Source: Stipa capillata
Lineage: Eukaryota; Streptophyta; Magnoliopsida; Poales; Poaceae
Reading direction: 5' to 3'
NCBI GenBank assembly: GCA_019208055.1
Contig: JAGXJF010003270.1
Coordinates: 1 to 64,000 of the forward strand
DNA: 64,000 bases
Every line of letters starts with the position of its first letter. Position 1 is the first letter of the stretch. The translations under genes and the position numbers were made by a program. Below are positions 1 through 12,807 of this stretch, piece by piece. The notes beneath the pieces were generated by a model. It had not been told where the DNA came from, made no database searches, and saw only the letters and a program-made list of their open reading frames with translations.

Positions 1-287
1 AGACGTGCAGCTAGTGAAATGTCTTCTTAACTTTACAAAGTGCATTCAGAGCAACTCTTCTAGCTTGAATTGGAAAGGTCATTCATTGGAATTCATAATT
101 TAGAAAGTTCGAAACGGTTACCAGCCTGCAAAACATGTCAACATCATTTATATTTTAAGCATACATATGGTTTGATGTGCTCACAGAAATCATAATGCAA
201 ATGAATGACAAAGGATGAGTTCACACAACCCGTACATATAGAAAAGACATGCTTAGAGTTCAGGTGTGCCAATGATAAAAATATATA

Positions 288-509
288 CTCCCTCCGTTCA
301 GAATTATAAGGTATATTTTGATTGTCTAATTTCAAGCTTTGACCAACAGTTAATCCAATATATGTGAGTTATGGACTCTTATTCTTGTTCGAAAAAACTT
401 TCTTGTGATTGTGGTTTTGTAACTGTTAACAAAATATTTTAGAGGGAATTTACGTCAAAGCATGAACTTGGTCATCCAAAATATGCCTTATAATTCTGAA
501 TAGAGGGAG
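288..509. mobile_element. Stowaway-type MITE
   Basis: A 222-bp element has long terminal inverted repeats. The left end reads CTCCCTCCGTTCAGAATTAT and the right end is its near-exact reverse complement; the match extends inward to about 34 bp on each side. It is flanked by TA dinucleotides (286-287 and 510-511), the target duplication of Tc1/mariner-type Stowaway elements, and the CTCCCTCCGT end is the family hallmark in grasses. It has no coding capacity and would depend on a mariner transposase elsewhere. Confidence 0.93.
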
Positions 510-777
510 TAACACAACCTTAGATGACCAAAAGGAAGCAACAAGAATGAACACAATCTATACGAGGGAAAACCAAGGTCCTTAAAAAAAAACTCCAATA
601 GCCATTGCTCAATAGTATTAGTCAACCTTTCAAAAAAGCTTGTTTTATTTGCCAGTCCATACAGAACATACAGAGGAACTACAATCGAAGTAAGCACTGA
701 TTCTATTAGGAATAGAAGAACAACACCAAAATAATACAATATTTTGCAAAAATATAAAAAAAATAAATATATTGTTC

Positions 778-1305
778 AACCCTGAACTTCAAAACTGTCT
801 TGATTACAACCCTGAACTTTGAAGCCCATCCACAGATGCATCCTAGGGATGAGGCTGAACTTTGAAAAATGGTGGTAGCTGGCGACCTCCTCAAGAATGG
901 ATGCTCTCCGGTTGCTATCATGCCTCCATCATCTCTAGGTTGGAGGAGATGTGCATGTTGCACTGCTGGATAGCCGTGATCTGGATGTTGCCACCAGGTA
1001 CTAGTGGACACGAGGAGGTTGTGGAGAGAGTTCTCCTATGCATGCCCATTGTGTTCCTTTAGGGTTGCATGGCTGCCCTCTAGTAAGAACGTCTAGATAA
1101 GAGAGATTGTTGATTTGGGAATGGTGGCAGACTTCATGACATGTGGGTCCCGGTGCTCACAAGACTTCATTTCACAACAGGGATCAAACGTGACACGTCA
1201 ACCCAAAAGTAGAGCATATTTGGTCACGTGTGATAGGGGGGACGTAAGGTGAACTGTTTTCATAATCCAAGATTGTAATCTAGACAGTTTGGTAGTTCAA
1301 GGTTT
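778..1305. mobile_element. Non-autonomous DNA transposon with terminal inverted repeats
   Basis: The stretch at 778-809 (beginning AACCCTGAACTTCAAAACTG) matches, as reverse complement with a few mismatches, the stretch at about 1271-1305. The roughly 460 bp between has no convincing gene. This is the layout of a MITE or small Mutator-like element. The exact ends and the target duplication could not be fixed, so the superfamily is open. Confidence 0.6.
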
Positions 1306-2580
1306 GAGATGAAACTTTGCTCGAGTTTAAGGTTGAAAAGTAGACCTTTAAAAAAATGCATACATCTTATTGCTAAATTATGTGGCGACAATTCTTTTTA
1401 GGCTTTTAATTTTTGTTGGGAACACATCTGTTAATCTATTATACCATGATTTTGGCACAATCATGCAACCATTTTTTGTTGTCCCCATTTTATATTTCAT
1501 CGACAAATAAACATGAACAATTTTGAAACAATTTTAGAAGATATTGCATGAAGTACTGCATTACCCTTTAAACTTTGAAGTTTCAACTCAAAATAAGCTA
1601 GCAAAGATGAAATTAGATGTTTTCTGTGAACAGTAACTTTTATTTCCCTTTATCTATTCTTTCAACTTGTAGGTTCTCATCGATCCGTCTCTATGTGTTT
1701 GTATTTATCTAAATAGATATTGAATCTCGACCTTGAAATTTGAAATGGAGGTATGCTAAATTGAGATCTACCTTCAAAATTAATTTTTTAATGTGGATTT
1801 GGTGCTTCAACCAAAGTGACTTTCATGATTGCATCTAAATCATGTCTTGCTCTAGCATGTTCCTATTTATGTTAACTAAATATTGATATTTATATAATGA
1901 GAGTGATTGTGGTACATGGGTATGTAAATTAGACAATCCACATACACTTTTCGGACCATCCACTAATATCCTACAACTAGGAGTGGTCGATAGTGGAAAA
2001 AGTATTGATGGTGAAAAGATTTAAAACTTTATTTCAATTAATAGTTGTATATAGCATACTCATGCGATTGAATAATAGAATACAACTATAGAAATTCCCA
2101 AGGTATTTTGGATTGTATTAGAGAAAAGTAAGTAATCATTGCATGCAGCTCTGAACTTCCATTAAGTTTTGTTTCTATGTTACCATAGAGACTAATAATA
2201 GTCAGATATGTTTATACCCGCTATTCAAAGAGATGAATGAGAGTGTATTCCACATCGGGACTCAACACATGTTTGATCAAGAGAAATATATTGTACTGGT
2301 ATTATAACTTTGATCATTGCATGACGGATATCGTTCGATCTATTGTATCACACTTTTTTCTGTATACCCAATCATTATTATTGTTGCATGGAAGAATTCC
2401 ACAAAGAATAAATATTCACATAGCTATTTTACTAGTATTAGTGATTAGATCAAATAAATATTTAGGAACAAGCATGACAATACATGTCAACAAAGAATGA
2501 AATTACCTTTTACAACAAGAAAGTTAGTATCAACATTTGTATCCATGTCGACGACATCCAGTCCTATCTTAAATACAAGC
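1306..2580. other. AT-rich intergenic DNA, 3' flank of the TPR-PB1 gene
   Basis: No gene or clear repeat is seen. All open frames are short, in AT-rich DNA and without domain resemblance. The right part must hold the 3' UTR and polyadenylation signals of the minus-strand gene ending at 2581, but no single site can be chosen. Confidence 0.5.
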
Positions 2581-5500
2581 TTATGTGTACTGTATGTGCT
2601 CTAGTATATTATGCAGCTTCGAAGGCTTCTTTCGAAATAAAGGTTCGAGACGGAAAGAAGAACTACCATTTTTCAACTTTTTAGCATCAAACATTTCATT
2701 CCATGCTTGAACAATCTCATCTATCTTGAAGCTCAATCCTGCAGAACAAAAAAAATGTGTTAACAACTTATATGCACCCTTAACGCTAGTTAAGAGGATC
2801 TACAATCTAAATTTTGTAGCATAATAGATCGGTAAAGCTACAGTTCAACAATTGGCACCGAGATTAATTGATGTTTCTACGAGTTGTGGTATAACATGAC
2901 TAAAAACAATCCATCAGATCTGACTTTCTTGACTGTGAACAGTTCACAAGTTATACTAAAGTTGGTTCCTAAATCTAAGATTATAAATCATAACGCAATG
3001 GTTTGTTATAGAGATAGCATACCACACCCTGAATAGGGAAGATCCTACAATTTTTGTTTCTCAATAAGATATTACTCTTTCTATACTGTATAGTTCAACA
3101 ATCAAAAACATATGATGCCAGAGATTCGTGAGAGAATATGTAGTTATTTTATCTCTACTACTAATACAACTAGCCATATACAAATTTTAGTTAAACTAGA
3201 GGTTCCATAAAATAAAATCAAAGATAGTGCCCTACAATCATCTACAACAATCAATAAAGTAGTGAAACTTAAACTGCAAATAATTCTGGCATGAACATTT
3301 CCCAGAGTAATCATCAGCTTACGTCACATATACACATGTAAGTGTCTTTGGGTAGATGATCTAGCAACATAGAAACAAAGAAATTGCATACGATACATGA
3401 GTGCACAGTACCTTCTTGAGTTTTCTCATTCGCACAATGATTCTTTATCATTACACTGATGTCTGCTAGAGAAGCTCCACCAGTCTTAAATTTTTCAATT
3501 GCTTCAGTGAGACTTTCCTCCCAACTAGAAAGACCTAACTTGAATTCTACTACCGAACGTTCATAAAGAATGGTACCCCATGAAATGTTTAGCTGTGATC
3601 GCATATTTGAAGCTTGCTCAATTGCTTCATCTACTGTCAAATCATTTATATGCCCATTCAAGCCCAACTTATCCAATAGGATCTTCTCCTTTTTTGATTT
3701 TGATATCCCTTTTACGCGCAAATATTCTATTCCCTCCCACATCTCCATACCCTTTTCCATATTGTCTTCGGCATGGTTGAATAGTTGTAGTACTTCCCTT
3801 CCCATGTCTACCTTACATGCATCTGCGTAACACCAAGAAAGCTTTGCTTGCTCAAACTGTTGATGTCCAAGTGCAATAAGACCTTCATAAAAGTCTGGTT
3901 TTACATCCACGGTATCTTCAAACTTCTTTCCAGCTTTGACATATTCAGCACATGCCCATTCATATGCACTTTTGACTTGGGAAAGTACAGATTCTTTTGA
4001 AGCATCTTCAGATAAAAATAATCGCTTCCTTGCACGAGACATGTGGACGTTGCCCCAATTAAACAATGCTAAAGCTGCCATTTCCTGAAATTTTGCCTCT
4101 GCGGCTTGAAGTATCTCCTGGGCTTCTTCACTCGTGATGGTGTCTTCCATTGCTTCATAGTACAGCCGCGTACCAAGGTCACGAAGATCCACGTATGCAT
4201 TAGAATCAACACCAACATGGTTCTTGAATAGACAAGCAAACTGCACCATCCAATCATCAACATATGATGAGTTCTTTTCTTCTACATGCCTAGAGCTTCC
4301 ACTTTCAGAGATGCTATGATGATTTCTTTCTAACATTGCAGAAGAAGTATTGGGAATGGAAATATCCCTAGTGATCTCACGCTCAGGACTTACCTCTTTT
4401 ATGTACAACCGAGGTGGCGTATGTGGATTTAGGTCCTCAACCCACCTTAGTTCTTCAGTTGAGGTAATTGTCACCAAGTCACCCTCTCTATCCTTAAATT
4501 TAAGAAGCATTGTCTTCAGGTGGGGACTGTACTTATACCGAGCTATCTCTGTCAATTGCATCAGACTACAATTTTCTGGAACTAGAACAATCCTTATGTC
4601 GTCTCCAAGAACAAATTTAAACTTTGTCAAATTCTCCTTGGCGTGTCTTTGATGCTTGTCTCTACCATAACTAGCTGGTTTGATAGCAGTTCGCTTTTCT
4701 TGCTTGTCCCTACCCCGACTAATAAGCCTCTCAAGATAGTTTTTTTCTTGGTTACCATTTATATAACTTTCATACTTGTCGGTATGCATTTCTTGCTTGC
4801 TATGACTAGTGATTTGTGTCTCCTCAATTTTCTTTTGACACTTCTCCACACTGCAGACTTGATTATGCTTTGTATTAGTTTCCTGCTCCTGCTCACTACA
4901 TCTCACATGTATCTCTTTAAGAGGCCTTTCATGCTTGTTTTGACTGTACTTCTGTTTGAGATGCATCTCTTCCATATCCCGTGAAGCACACTGCAGTTGC
5001 TGACCATCATCATTTGCTCCTCTATTGTACTGACCATGCTTCGCATGGATCTGCTCAGTGTACTTTTCATCCTCATCCTGATTATTCTTTGATCGCATCT
5101 CCTTGGTGTCATTTTCTTCCTTGTTGAAATCACTCCTCATATGGTTTTCTTCGTTGGACTTTTCTTTCTTGCTATCTTCATCATTCTCTTGCATCTCCTC
5201 ATCATGAATCAACCACACTTCTTCCTGGACTATGGAATTTCTAAATTTGCGAGATACTTTCTTCTTGATCTTCTCTTTTGCAAAAATGGTCTTAGGAGTC
5301 TCTGGTGACATAACCTGTTTCTCCATCAAATCATCTTTCTCCTCCATCTCCTCCCTAATACTCTCAAAGAGCTCCAATGCGGTCACATTGTTCGGTTCCA
5401 AGCTTAGCACCTTATGTACATCCCTACAAGCTAGATCCAGCCTATCCAATGCTTCAAAGCATCGTGCCCTCTTCAATAGTGCCTTTGTATACTTCGGTGA

Positions 5501-6070
5501 TGCCTCTAGTGCCAAATTGCACTCATCAATCGCACGGTGATATTCCTCAGGATTCATGTGCATGTAACATGCTGCAATGTTGCAGTGGAGGAAGGCTATA
5601 TCTCCGTGCTCCTTTGGCAAGAGCTTTATTGCCTTGTCAAAAGTGAAGGCTGCCCCCTCATAGTCCCTCCTCTGGAATAGCCTTGTCCCCTCCTCTTTCA
5701 ATTCGATAGCCTTCTCATAGTCCCTCTTCTGGAGCAATCTTGTCTCCTCCTTCAAGTCAATAGCCATCCCCTCCTCATTCGAGTTGATAGCTAACTCCTC
5801 CTCCCTCAATTCGATAGCCACCCCCTCCTCCTTCAAGTCGATAGCTAGCCCCTCCTTCAAGTCGATAGCCAGCCCCTCCTTCAATATCCCCTCCTCTAAT
5901 TTCATAGCCATCCCAATAGAGACGACATCATCATCATTCACTGATGACTTGGGAGTGTTTTGGCCGCTGCATCCACCTATCCTCGAGTTGCACCAATTGT
6001 TGCTTGAACTGCTTGCGCAATTAATTGACCCCGAGTCTCTTAGTTTCTTCTCGCTTGGCATCTCCTCCAT
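2581..6070 (-). CDS. TPR-PB1 (Phox/CLMP1-like) protein, two exons
   Basis: Plant-specific TPR-PB1 family (Phox1-4 and CLUMPED CHLOROPLASTS 1 in Arabidopsis), thought to act as chaperone-linked adaptors. Exon 1 is 6070-3412 and exon 2 is 2738-2581. The intron has a GTACTG donor and a TTCTGCAG acceptor, and the phase-1 join keeps the reading frame and gives 938 residues. From the N terminus there is a Ser/Asp-rich leader, a degenerate acidic repeat (about 59-118), three TPR units (about 121-240), a long Lys/Glu-rich linker (245-480), a PB1 domain (about 481-560) with an acidic KFKDREGD motif, and a C-terminal helical TPR-like region. Most of the carboxylate clamp is visible (K125, N164, K196, K200), but the usual Asn of the first helix is Thr129. 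Exon 2 encodes the conserved family tail (KIDEIVQAWNEM). The start is the first ATG of the open frame. No stop or frameshift is seen, so the gene looks functional. Family confidence is high; function is inferred from relatives. Confidence 0.93.
2739..3411 (-). other. Intron of the TPR-PB1 gene
   Basis: A 673-bp AT-rich intron. The donor follows AAG and reads GTACTG; the acceptor is a T-rich tract ending TTCTGCAG. Splicing removes an open but non-conserved read-through tail at the end of exon 1 and restores the family's conserved C terminus. No nested element is seen. Confidence 0.88.
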
Positions 6071-7377
6071 GCTTCAAATTTTGCAAGCCTTCCCTTCTCC
6101 CAAATCAAGGGATCATCAGAATGATACTAGCTGTTCTTACCGCACCTTTTTCTTTTCTTCCTGAGTCAAGAAAGGATCTTTTGCTCTTCTTTTCAGATAA
6201 AGTTGCAAATGATGATAAGAATGAAATCAATGACTATGGGAAAGAGAGATTGAGCAAGAAGGATTCGCTCCTCCCTCCTTCCCGTGCAAGTGGAAACCTT
6301 ACCCTACCCTGAAAAATCCATTGAGAATGCACAAAAAAGAATGATACATGAAATGGAGGGGGAATTGGTGAGAGTTGCCCTAAATTTGTCAAGAAAGAAA
6401 GCGTAAGGAAGGAAGTGAAAATGCTTGAAGAAGGAATGGTGGCAAATGGAAAAGCAAAGCATGATGAAGCATGCTACGAGAATGGAGCAAGGGTTGGATG
6501 GGGTGCGAGCGGAAGGGAAGCCACACACTTTTTGGATAGTATCAGCGTGCCACCTAACAACAGCCATGCATGTTTCCTTTTTTTGGGTTGTCATTGAAAG
6601 GTATGAAGTTCATTCAGCTGGTTTGAAACTGCTATATTTGACCTATTGCCTCTCTGATTAGCACACTGGGGGCAATATTGCGCTATGCATGGTGCTATGT
6701 GTGCATGAAAAACCAGTTTTACTAATTTTAGCACTGCCTCGGAATAGTTTATCTAAGAATAGTCATATTTGCCTTACACATGGAGTATGGAAGAAATATA
6801 CCAAATTCCAACAAAGCTTTGTAGCACAACCATGTAATGTTTTTGTACTTCTTTCATCTTATGTTCTATATCTCTATCTCTTTCATGTGTTTGAAAATCG
6901 ATTTAACGCATGTGTGAAATCAGAACTTTCGATGCATATGCACATTTACTGTTTCTTGATCCTTATGGCAATTGGAATGTGAGCAACTGGACATGCCATC
7001 TGCGAAACCAGAAACCTATAGCTTAATTTTCGTATTGCGCTTCCTAATTGATGCAGATGTTTGTCGTTGGAGCAACATAAGCATCCAAGAAGGGTTCAGC
7101 TCGAAGAAAGATTTTGCAGCATCTGACATAATGACATGTTGAACATTGGTAGACTTGATTTAATTCTCTACAGCAACACCTATCCACATTTGTTTAGGCC
7201 TTAACTACATGTGTTTTTTTATTTGGCCATGGCATGTTCGTGCTTAGTCATCTTTAGGGGACATGAATCGAATTTAAGGTCAAAAGTATATGGTTGCATC
7301 CATAAGTGTTGAACATTTTTCATGAATATGGCTTAAGTGATAGAGCTGATTCTTAGACAATGAGTGATAGAGCTAAT
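6071..7377. other. 5' flank of the TPR-PB1 gene and intergenic DNA
   Basis: The first 250 bp upstream of the ATG (minus strand) are rich in GGAAGGAGGGAG-type purine tracts on the coding strand, as in many plant 5' UTRs. No clear TATA box or further exon could be fixed. Beyond about 6.6 kb the DNA is AT-rich with only short open frames and no recognised gene. Confidence 0.45.
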
Positions 7378-7545
7378 GACGTAATTTGGAAATGGAAGGG
7401 AAAGAATTGTTTCATAGTTAAATCTATATATCAGAAGTTTTCCATATGTGTACATCGATCACTTTCAAAAATCTCTGGAAAGCAAAAGTTCCTTCCCATG
7501 TGAAGATTTTCTTATGATTAATTGTGATGCCATCTTATCTTACAT
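7378..7545 (+). mobile_element. LINE remnant, left fragment
   Basis: Translation shows the stretch preceding the zinc-binding region at the end of plant L1-type LINE ORF2: a W-K-W-K-G block, then KVPSHVKIF-like residues. Stops and frameshifts are present. The reading stops at codons equivalent to D-A-I-L-S near 7545 and resumes at the equivalent I-L-T-K codons near 8893, so the LINE was split by an insertion. Confidence 0.7.
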
Positions 7546-8892
7546 ATATAATAATTGAGGCTCCATTCAAGTTAGACAAAAAATTTGTGCACGTGGCCAA
7601 CTCCAATTGCCTACCTCGCGGGCCCGTTCCTGCTACTGACCACTTATGCTGGCAGCTTAACCAAACCTTGGACTAGGCTGAAACCCAGCCCAACCAGCCA
7701 GCCCAGCCAAGTGGATAGCAACGCACCTCCGCACGTACGTCTGCTAGTGACAAGACACTGACATGCGGGACCTGCAGTTCCGTCATCTTCCCTAGCGCTC
7801 GAGCAGCTGCATGCGGCGTGCCGCCCATGCCACCTCTTGCTCGCTAGTGCACCATGCCACCTCAGCTCACACTAATGTGCTCGCAGGTGTGCATCGACAC
7901 GCTGAGTCCCACAGCCCCATCAGCATAGTGATTCGTGTGCCAAGGGCAACAAATCACACCTCGACCCAAATCCCAACCGTTCATCCCCTTTTTGGTCGTG
8001 GTGGCCATGGTCGATCTTATCACCTTTTGACCACATGGATATAATTGCCATGCTCTCCTCTTCCTTCCCAAGCAAGTGTTAACCTTCCTCTCTTCCTCTC
8101 TTCCTCATTCATTCGGAACACGAGCGACTTCTAGACCGTCGCCGTGAGCACCTCACCGTCAATGATGTGCCCAAAGGCTTCCCCTTGACGCTCGCCAAGT
8201 TAGAAAGGATCGTCGTCACCAAAATGCCTCTCCACTGAAGGAATCATACTGAAATGCCATAAATCAAATGATCCACGGTCGTCTTCTCCATCTCCAATAG
8301 ATAACCGTTTCCAGCTTCATTGAGCTTGTTCGATCAGCCCCTACCGCTTTCTTGCTGTCTTATCTCTCCCTGCATCCCTTGAACCTCCAACCTCTCTTCA
8401 TCGTAGTACGAAACGCCCAGAGCATCACTTCCGTGAAGCTCTACTCGACCATGTGTCGACGCGGTCGTAGCTGACCTTCCTGGTCTCCTCTAACCATCCC
8501 GATCCCTCCACCAAGCATTTAGTGAGATCCTACACCTCTTGTGCACTTCCTCAAGCACACAGGTGTCCTCAGCGGGCTTTCCCGATGAGTTTCATCGTGT
8601 TGAGCCACATCAGGTCACCACCACGGATGCTCCAAGTAATGAGCTCTGATCATCTAAGTGTCTCTTTTAGATGTGGCATTATTGGACAAAATCTTCTACC
8701 CTTTGTTGAGGTCACCCATCAGGTAGCTCAGGTGACTTTGAACTCTAAAAGAGACAAATGCACTTGGAAACTAAACCAAAGTGGAGATCACTTTGTTAAG
8801 TCACTATGCACGCATCAAATGTGCCATTCACTAATAGAGAATTGTGAAAACTAAAAATACCTTAAAGATAAAAAAATTCTTATTTTATTTAC
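7546..8892. mobile_element. Unclassified insertion within the LINE remnant
   Basis: About 1.35 kb separates two parts of one LINE reading frame. It is more GC-rich than its flanks, with scattered short open frames and no recognised domain. The codons at the two junctions overlap by about three (I-L-S and I-L-T), consistent with a target duplication of roughly 9 bp that has since diverged. No clear terminal inverted repeats were found. A Pack-MULE or Helitron carrying host DNA is possible but unproven. Confidence 0.4.
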
Positions 8893-9560
8893 GTAGGGGA
8901 GTTATTCTCACTAAATATAACATGCGGAAAAGAAACTAGACCAGCGGCCAAAAATATTGTTCTACATCCATGATGAGACGATTCTACACTTATTTTTTGA
9001 TAGTTCAATAGCTCGTTTCGCCTGGCAAGTCACACATACAGAGTCCAAGTTACATCCTCCTACTAGTATAGCCAACTTATTCAACCTTTGGCTAAACGGG
9101 TCAGATAAAAACATGAGAGCCCTAGCCTTGGTGGGAGCATCCGCTAGGTGTTGGTCTATATGGTTGTGTAAAATGATGTGATATTCGACAAATAAAAATT
9201 TTATAATCTTTTGCAGGTTATTTATAGGTGTACGCACTTGCTTTGATCTTGGTTGCCATTGCTCCATGTGGAGGCACGAGAGCTTGTTCAATTGGCATGC
9301 AGATTGCTCGAGACAATGTTAAGAGATTTATCCACTACAAGTAGCGTTTAGTCACCGCTTGAAAACTCCTCGAGGGGTTATGGTCTTCGGCTTGTCTAGT
9401 GCTAGTTTTTTCTTCACGTTGAGTTTTTCCGTTTAGTTCCTAGTGTTTGTAATAATTATGGGATGTGTGAGAGATCTCTTCATATGTTGCATCATCTTGA
9501 TGTTGGTTGGAAGAAATAAAATTCTTTCTTCGTCTAAAAAATAAAATAAATTATTTTTTT
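8893..9560 (+). mobile_element. LINE remnant, 3' end with zf-RVT region
   Basis: The sequence resumes at I-L-T-K and continues into the reverse-transcriptase-associated zinc-binding (zf-RVT) domain of plant LINEs, with the motif ETILHLFFDSSIARFAW at 8975-9025 and a PPTSIANLFNLWLNG stretch after it. A further C-terminal stretch (VIYRCTHLL-like) continues to about 9330 with stops and shifts. The element ends in an A-rich tail near 9510-9560. It is the 3' remnant of a non-LTR retrotransposon and not functional. Confidence 0.8.
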
Positions 9561-11239
9561 TGTTTGCACTTTGGTTGGAATTGTTATAGAAACATCACAA
9601 CCCTTCGTCATCACATTAGCAAGGTCAAGTAGTAAAGTAGATTATTTGTAAACCACGGTTCAGCTTCAGAAGAACAACATAGCGATGCGCAAGCACAACC
9701 CTGGTTAAGGATAATAACAAGAGGAAGAAAACTGAAATGCATGTTGCACGCTAGAAAAAGAATTGTATTCGTGAACTCTGCGAAATAATTTGCCAATATA
9801 AATGTAATACAAAGAAATATCCCACAATAAGTATGCATGCATCTAGGAAAATCATCATTCATGGCAGACAACGCAAGTTTTTGGGTCTAACGTTAGCAAT
9901 GCACGTGGAATACATGTTTTCTCATTGTATATTACATGTTGATCCAAAGAAGTATTGGTCCACCTTCAAAGATATTATAGCTCAGTAAAGAAACAATTAA
10001 GTTATTAAATCATTGAAAACACTATGTAGTTACCTCCAATATTTAAATAAATTGATCAAAACCGAAGAAACTGCAAAACATATGATACTAGCGGTGGTTG
10101 GATATATCTACTATTTAAACATTTATCAAAATCACGAAGTTTGCAAAATATATGAAACCAGTCATGATTAAAAATATTTTAAAATAAATCAAACCATCAT
10201 ATCATTAGCTATTCATGGAGCAATTCAATACCAAATAAGTATTATCAAGTAGCCTAACTAATGTGCAATCAATGTTGAATTTATAGGGATTAAGAGTATA
10301 TATTAGGAAGTTAGTGTGCTATTAAGGCTGAACTTTTGTAAGGGTTCAACTAAATCTGTGATCGATAGAAATAGAGTTGTGGATGGATGGTTTGGATTGT
10401 TTAGATTCCGCAAACTTATATATTTTATATTGGTATAGAAAACAACGAGAACAATGGAGTAATAATAGAGAAAGAGAGAGAAAGAAGCAATCACGTGACT
10501 GTATCACATAATCTAGAGTAAATTCCATTTTGTATAAGGTACTTATGCACTTGTGTTAGCTCCCACCGGATCTCTTATCTTTGACCATATTGCACCAGAT
10601 TATTGAGATGTAATGTCAATTTTAACAAGATCTAATGTTTTTTCCCAATCCTACAAGCATGGCCCATATGCCGGGATGAGGTGGTGCTTGTCCAGACAAA
10701 AGATTAGGGCGCCACATCATGTGACTTGTGCCTCTTTCTCTGTCCTACCTCCACCTCATCTTCTCCTTCATCCTCCTGCTATTTCTTTCTATGGATAGCT
10801 CATTGGCTGAACACACCAGGTGTCACAACCATTCGGCAATGGCTCGGCAACCTATGTTGCTTGCCTACCATCGGCCTCAACTCCATCTCAATCACTCGCC
10901 ATAAGCTTGTCCTTGTAGGACAAGGCAAACCGCGGTGTCATTCAGTGGGTTGACGGAGCCAAGGAACATCAACTATAACTATGACTCATAGATTTCAAGA
11001 GCCAAGTAACCACGAGATTACACAACCACCGCATGGATCGCACTGCTCTCGCATGGATCTCCTTACTAGAGACTGGATTGCGACGCCACCGTCGGGATCC
11101 CCTGTAGGAGTGGATAAGGTTGCGGGCATGAAGAGAAGAGAGGGCAATGGTGCAGCTGGAGGTGGGGCGCAATCGAAAGTGAGGAAAGGAACGACGTCGA
11201 GCAGTGGGGACAAAGAGATCGGGAGGTGAGTTGGCACAC
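9561..11239. other. Intergenic DNA, no gene recognised
   Basis: 9.56-10.52 kb is AT-rich with nothing recognisable. 10.6-11.23 kb is more GC-rich, with short open frames on both strands (for example 10981-11229, plus strand, low-complexity Gly/Ser/Lys), but no domain, splice pattern or start context that would support a gene. Confidence 0.45.
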
Positions 11240-12222
11240 TGTCACACCCTGATTTTCTAAAACTTTTACAAGCATGTTGTTGCATATAGATAATCCATTC
11301 TAAATCATACCTGAACCCCTCACATGTGATAACAACAATACGCGCACCCAGAACCCTAACACGGGCACATACACCATATACACCTATCTGCCAGTCCTAA
11401 CGGCACCCTGTAATCGAGTAGCCCCAAGCCAAGGTAGATGGGTTCCCGTGATTCCTAATACCTCCTTCACACTGTACCACATCTCGGAAACCTAATCCTA
11501 TACCCCGATCCCTCTTTTTCTAATAAGTCCATTTTCAACCGAAACACTAACCGCATGATCTAACGCCCTTCGGCCTTCCCAAAAATTCTGGGAAAATTTG
11601 TGAGACAACCTAATATCGCCTCCAACCCAGATACAACATAATATGGGGAGACCCAATTCAAAAATATCTAAATATGAAATAATTAACTTTAGGGCAGAAA
11701 TGCGCATTGAACTATAGCCCATAAAAGTAAGTCTCAGAAAATTCTGATAAAATTCCACGACAGTCTCCACATCTCTAGGAGTGCAAATATACAAAAATAT
11801 GGGCACATCATGTTCAGAAATCTAGAATAGCCAGCATCGAACACCTTGGCCCTAAATAATTCCCCACATGAAATCATGAGCGAGCCCAAGGGATAAGCAC
11901 CAAACCAAATTTATGGAGCCTCTCTCCTATCAGCTCAGCACACCTACCTCATAACTCTCGCCAACAGGGCACCCTTTTTGTCCCCTTCCATTCAAACCCT
12001 AGCGGGTGGCCTCCATTGGCATTCGAACCCCTCCTGTTCCTATACACAAATCAATGCCTACCCCTGATGTAGCTCGCGTACACCTCATTCCCTCACCACT
12101 AGCACAGCGGACACACCCACGCACGTCCGAGCAGGCCAGGACATGCCGATGACACTCGAATATGCGCACAGCCGCGCCCTGGCCATGCCATAGTGCCGTC
12201 AACAATGGCAAGCCGCGCCGAC
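11240..12222 (+). mobile_element. Start of outer LTR layer (Tekay/Del-like), continued at 40518
   Basis: The sequence opens with TGTCACACCCTGATTTTC, a typical 5' end of grass Gypsy LTRs. No coding domain is seen. It is interrupted at 12222 by the minus-oriented unit with TSD CCGAC and resumes at 40518. Later segments of the same layer (40518-41650 and 43465-44380) are in turn split by a solo LTR and by a Copia element. The far end and the TSD of this layer were not found. The lineage is judged from the LTR ends only. Confidence 0.6.
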
Positions 12223-12807
12223 TGTGGCATACCCGGTTTTAAGGCCAGATACTCCCTTGTGATTACTGTACCGGTCCCTAGATCAGTAGCCGGTACACAC
12301 AAGTTAACCTGTATATCATGGTCATACATACGAATATCATAATACAATAAGTAAATAGACCATCCAGGTCAGTAGTTTGATACCTGAGCCCAACGGCTAT
12401 AAACTTGCAGCAGAAATTAAGCGGTAATGATGCCCATCAATATGCCATACCCGACAGGCAACTGACTGGGGTTACACCCCAGCTTTCGTGATCATATTCA
12501 TATCCTTAGAATTGGCATCTCTTTCGTCTGGCCAAATCAACAAGCCAGGTGAGTACATTGAATGTACTCGCAAGCTATTCCCACAGGAGAACTATACGAC
12601 AATATTTCATGCAAGGTGTACTTCAAGGAATAGCTCTATCCTAAGTTGCATGTTGTGCGGAAATGTAAGTTCTCAATTTAAATACGAGAATAGTAGATTC
12701 CAAAGTAGTTTTGTAAACCAGAGCAATTCAAAGCAACAAAACTTCTCTTGAGGTAGACCCAGCTACCACATTTCCTCATCTCAAGTGATAGCTCCGTCTA
12801 TCACTGC

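Noticed and set aside
3570..6312. Several plus-strand frames of 60-126 codons over the TPR-PB1 gene
   Set aside because: They lie opposite the real minus-strand exon, change frame often and have no domain.
8522..8854. Plus-strand frame of 110 codons in the LINE insertion
   Set aside because: No similarity to a known family, ordinary length for chance in this composition.
10981..11229. Plus-strand frame of 82 codons before the outer LTR
   Set aside because: Low complexity, no domain, no gene context; could be old exon debris but cannot be supported.
11235..11239. Possible TSD CACAC for the outer LTR start paired with the end at 40512
   Set aside because: The bases after 40512 are CCGAC, which match the flank of 12223 exactly; the 40512 end therefore belongs to the inner unit.
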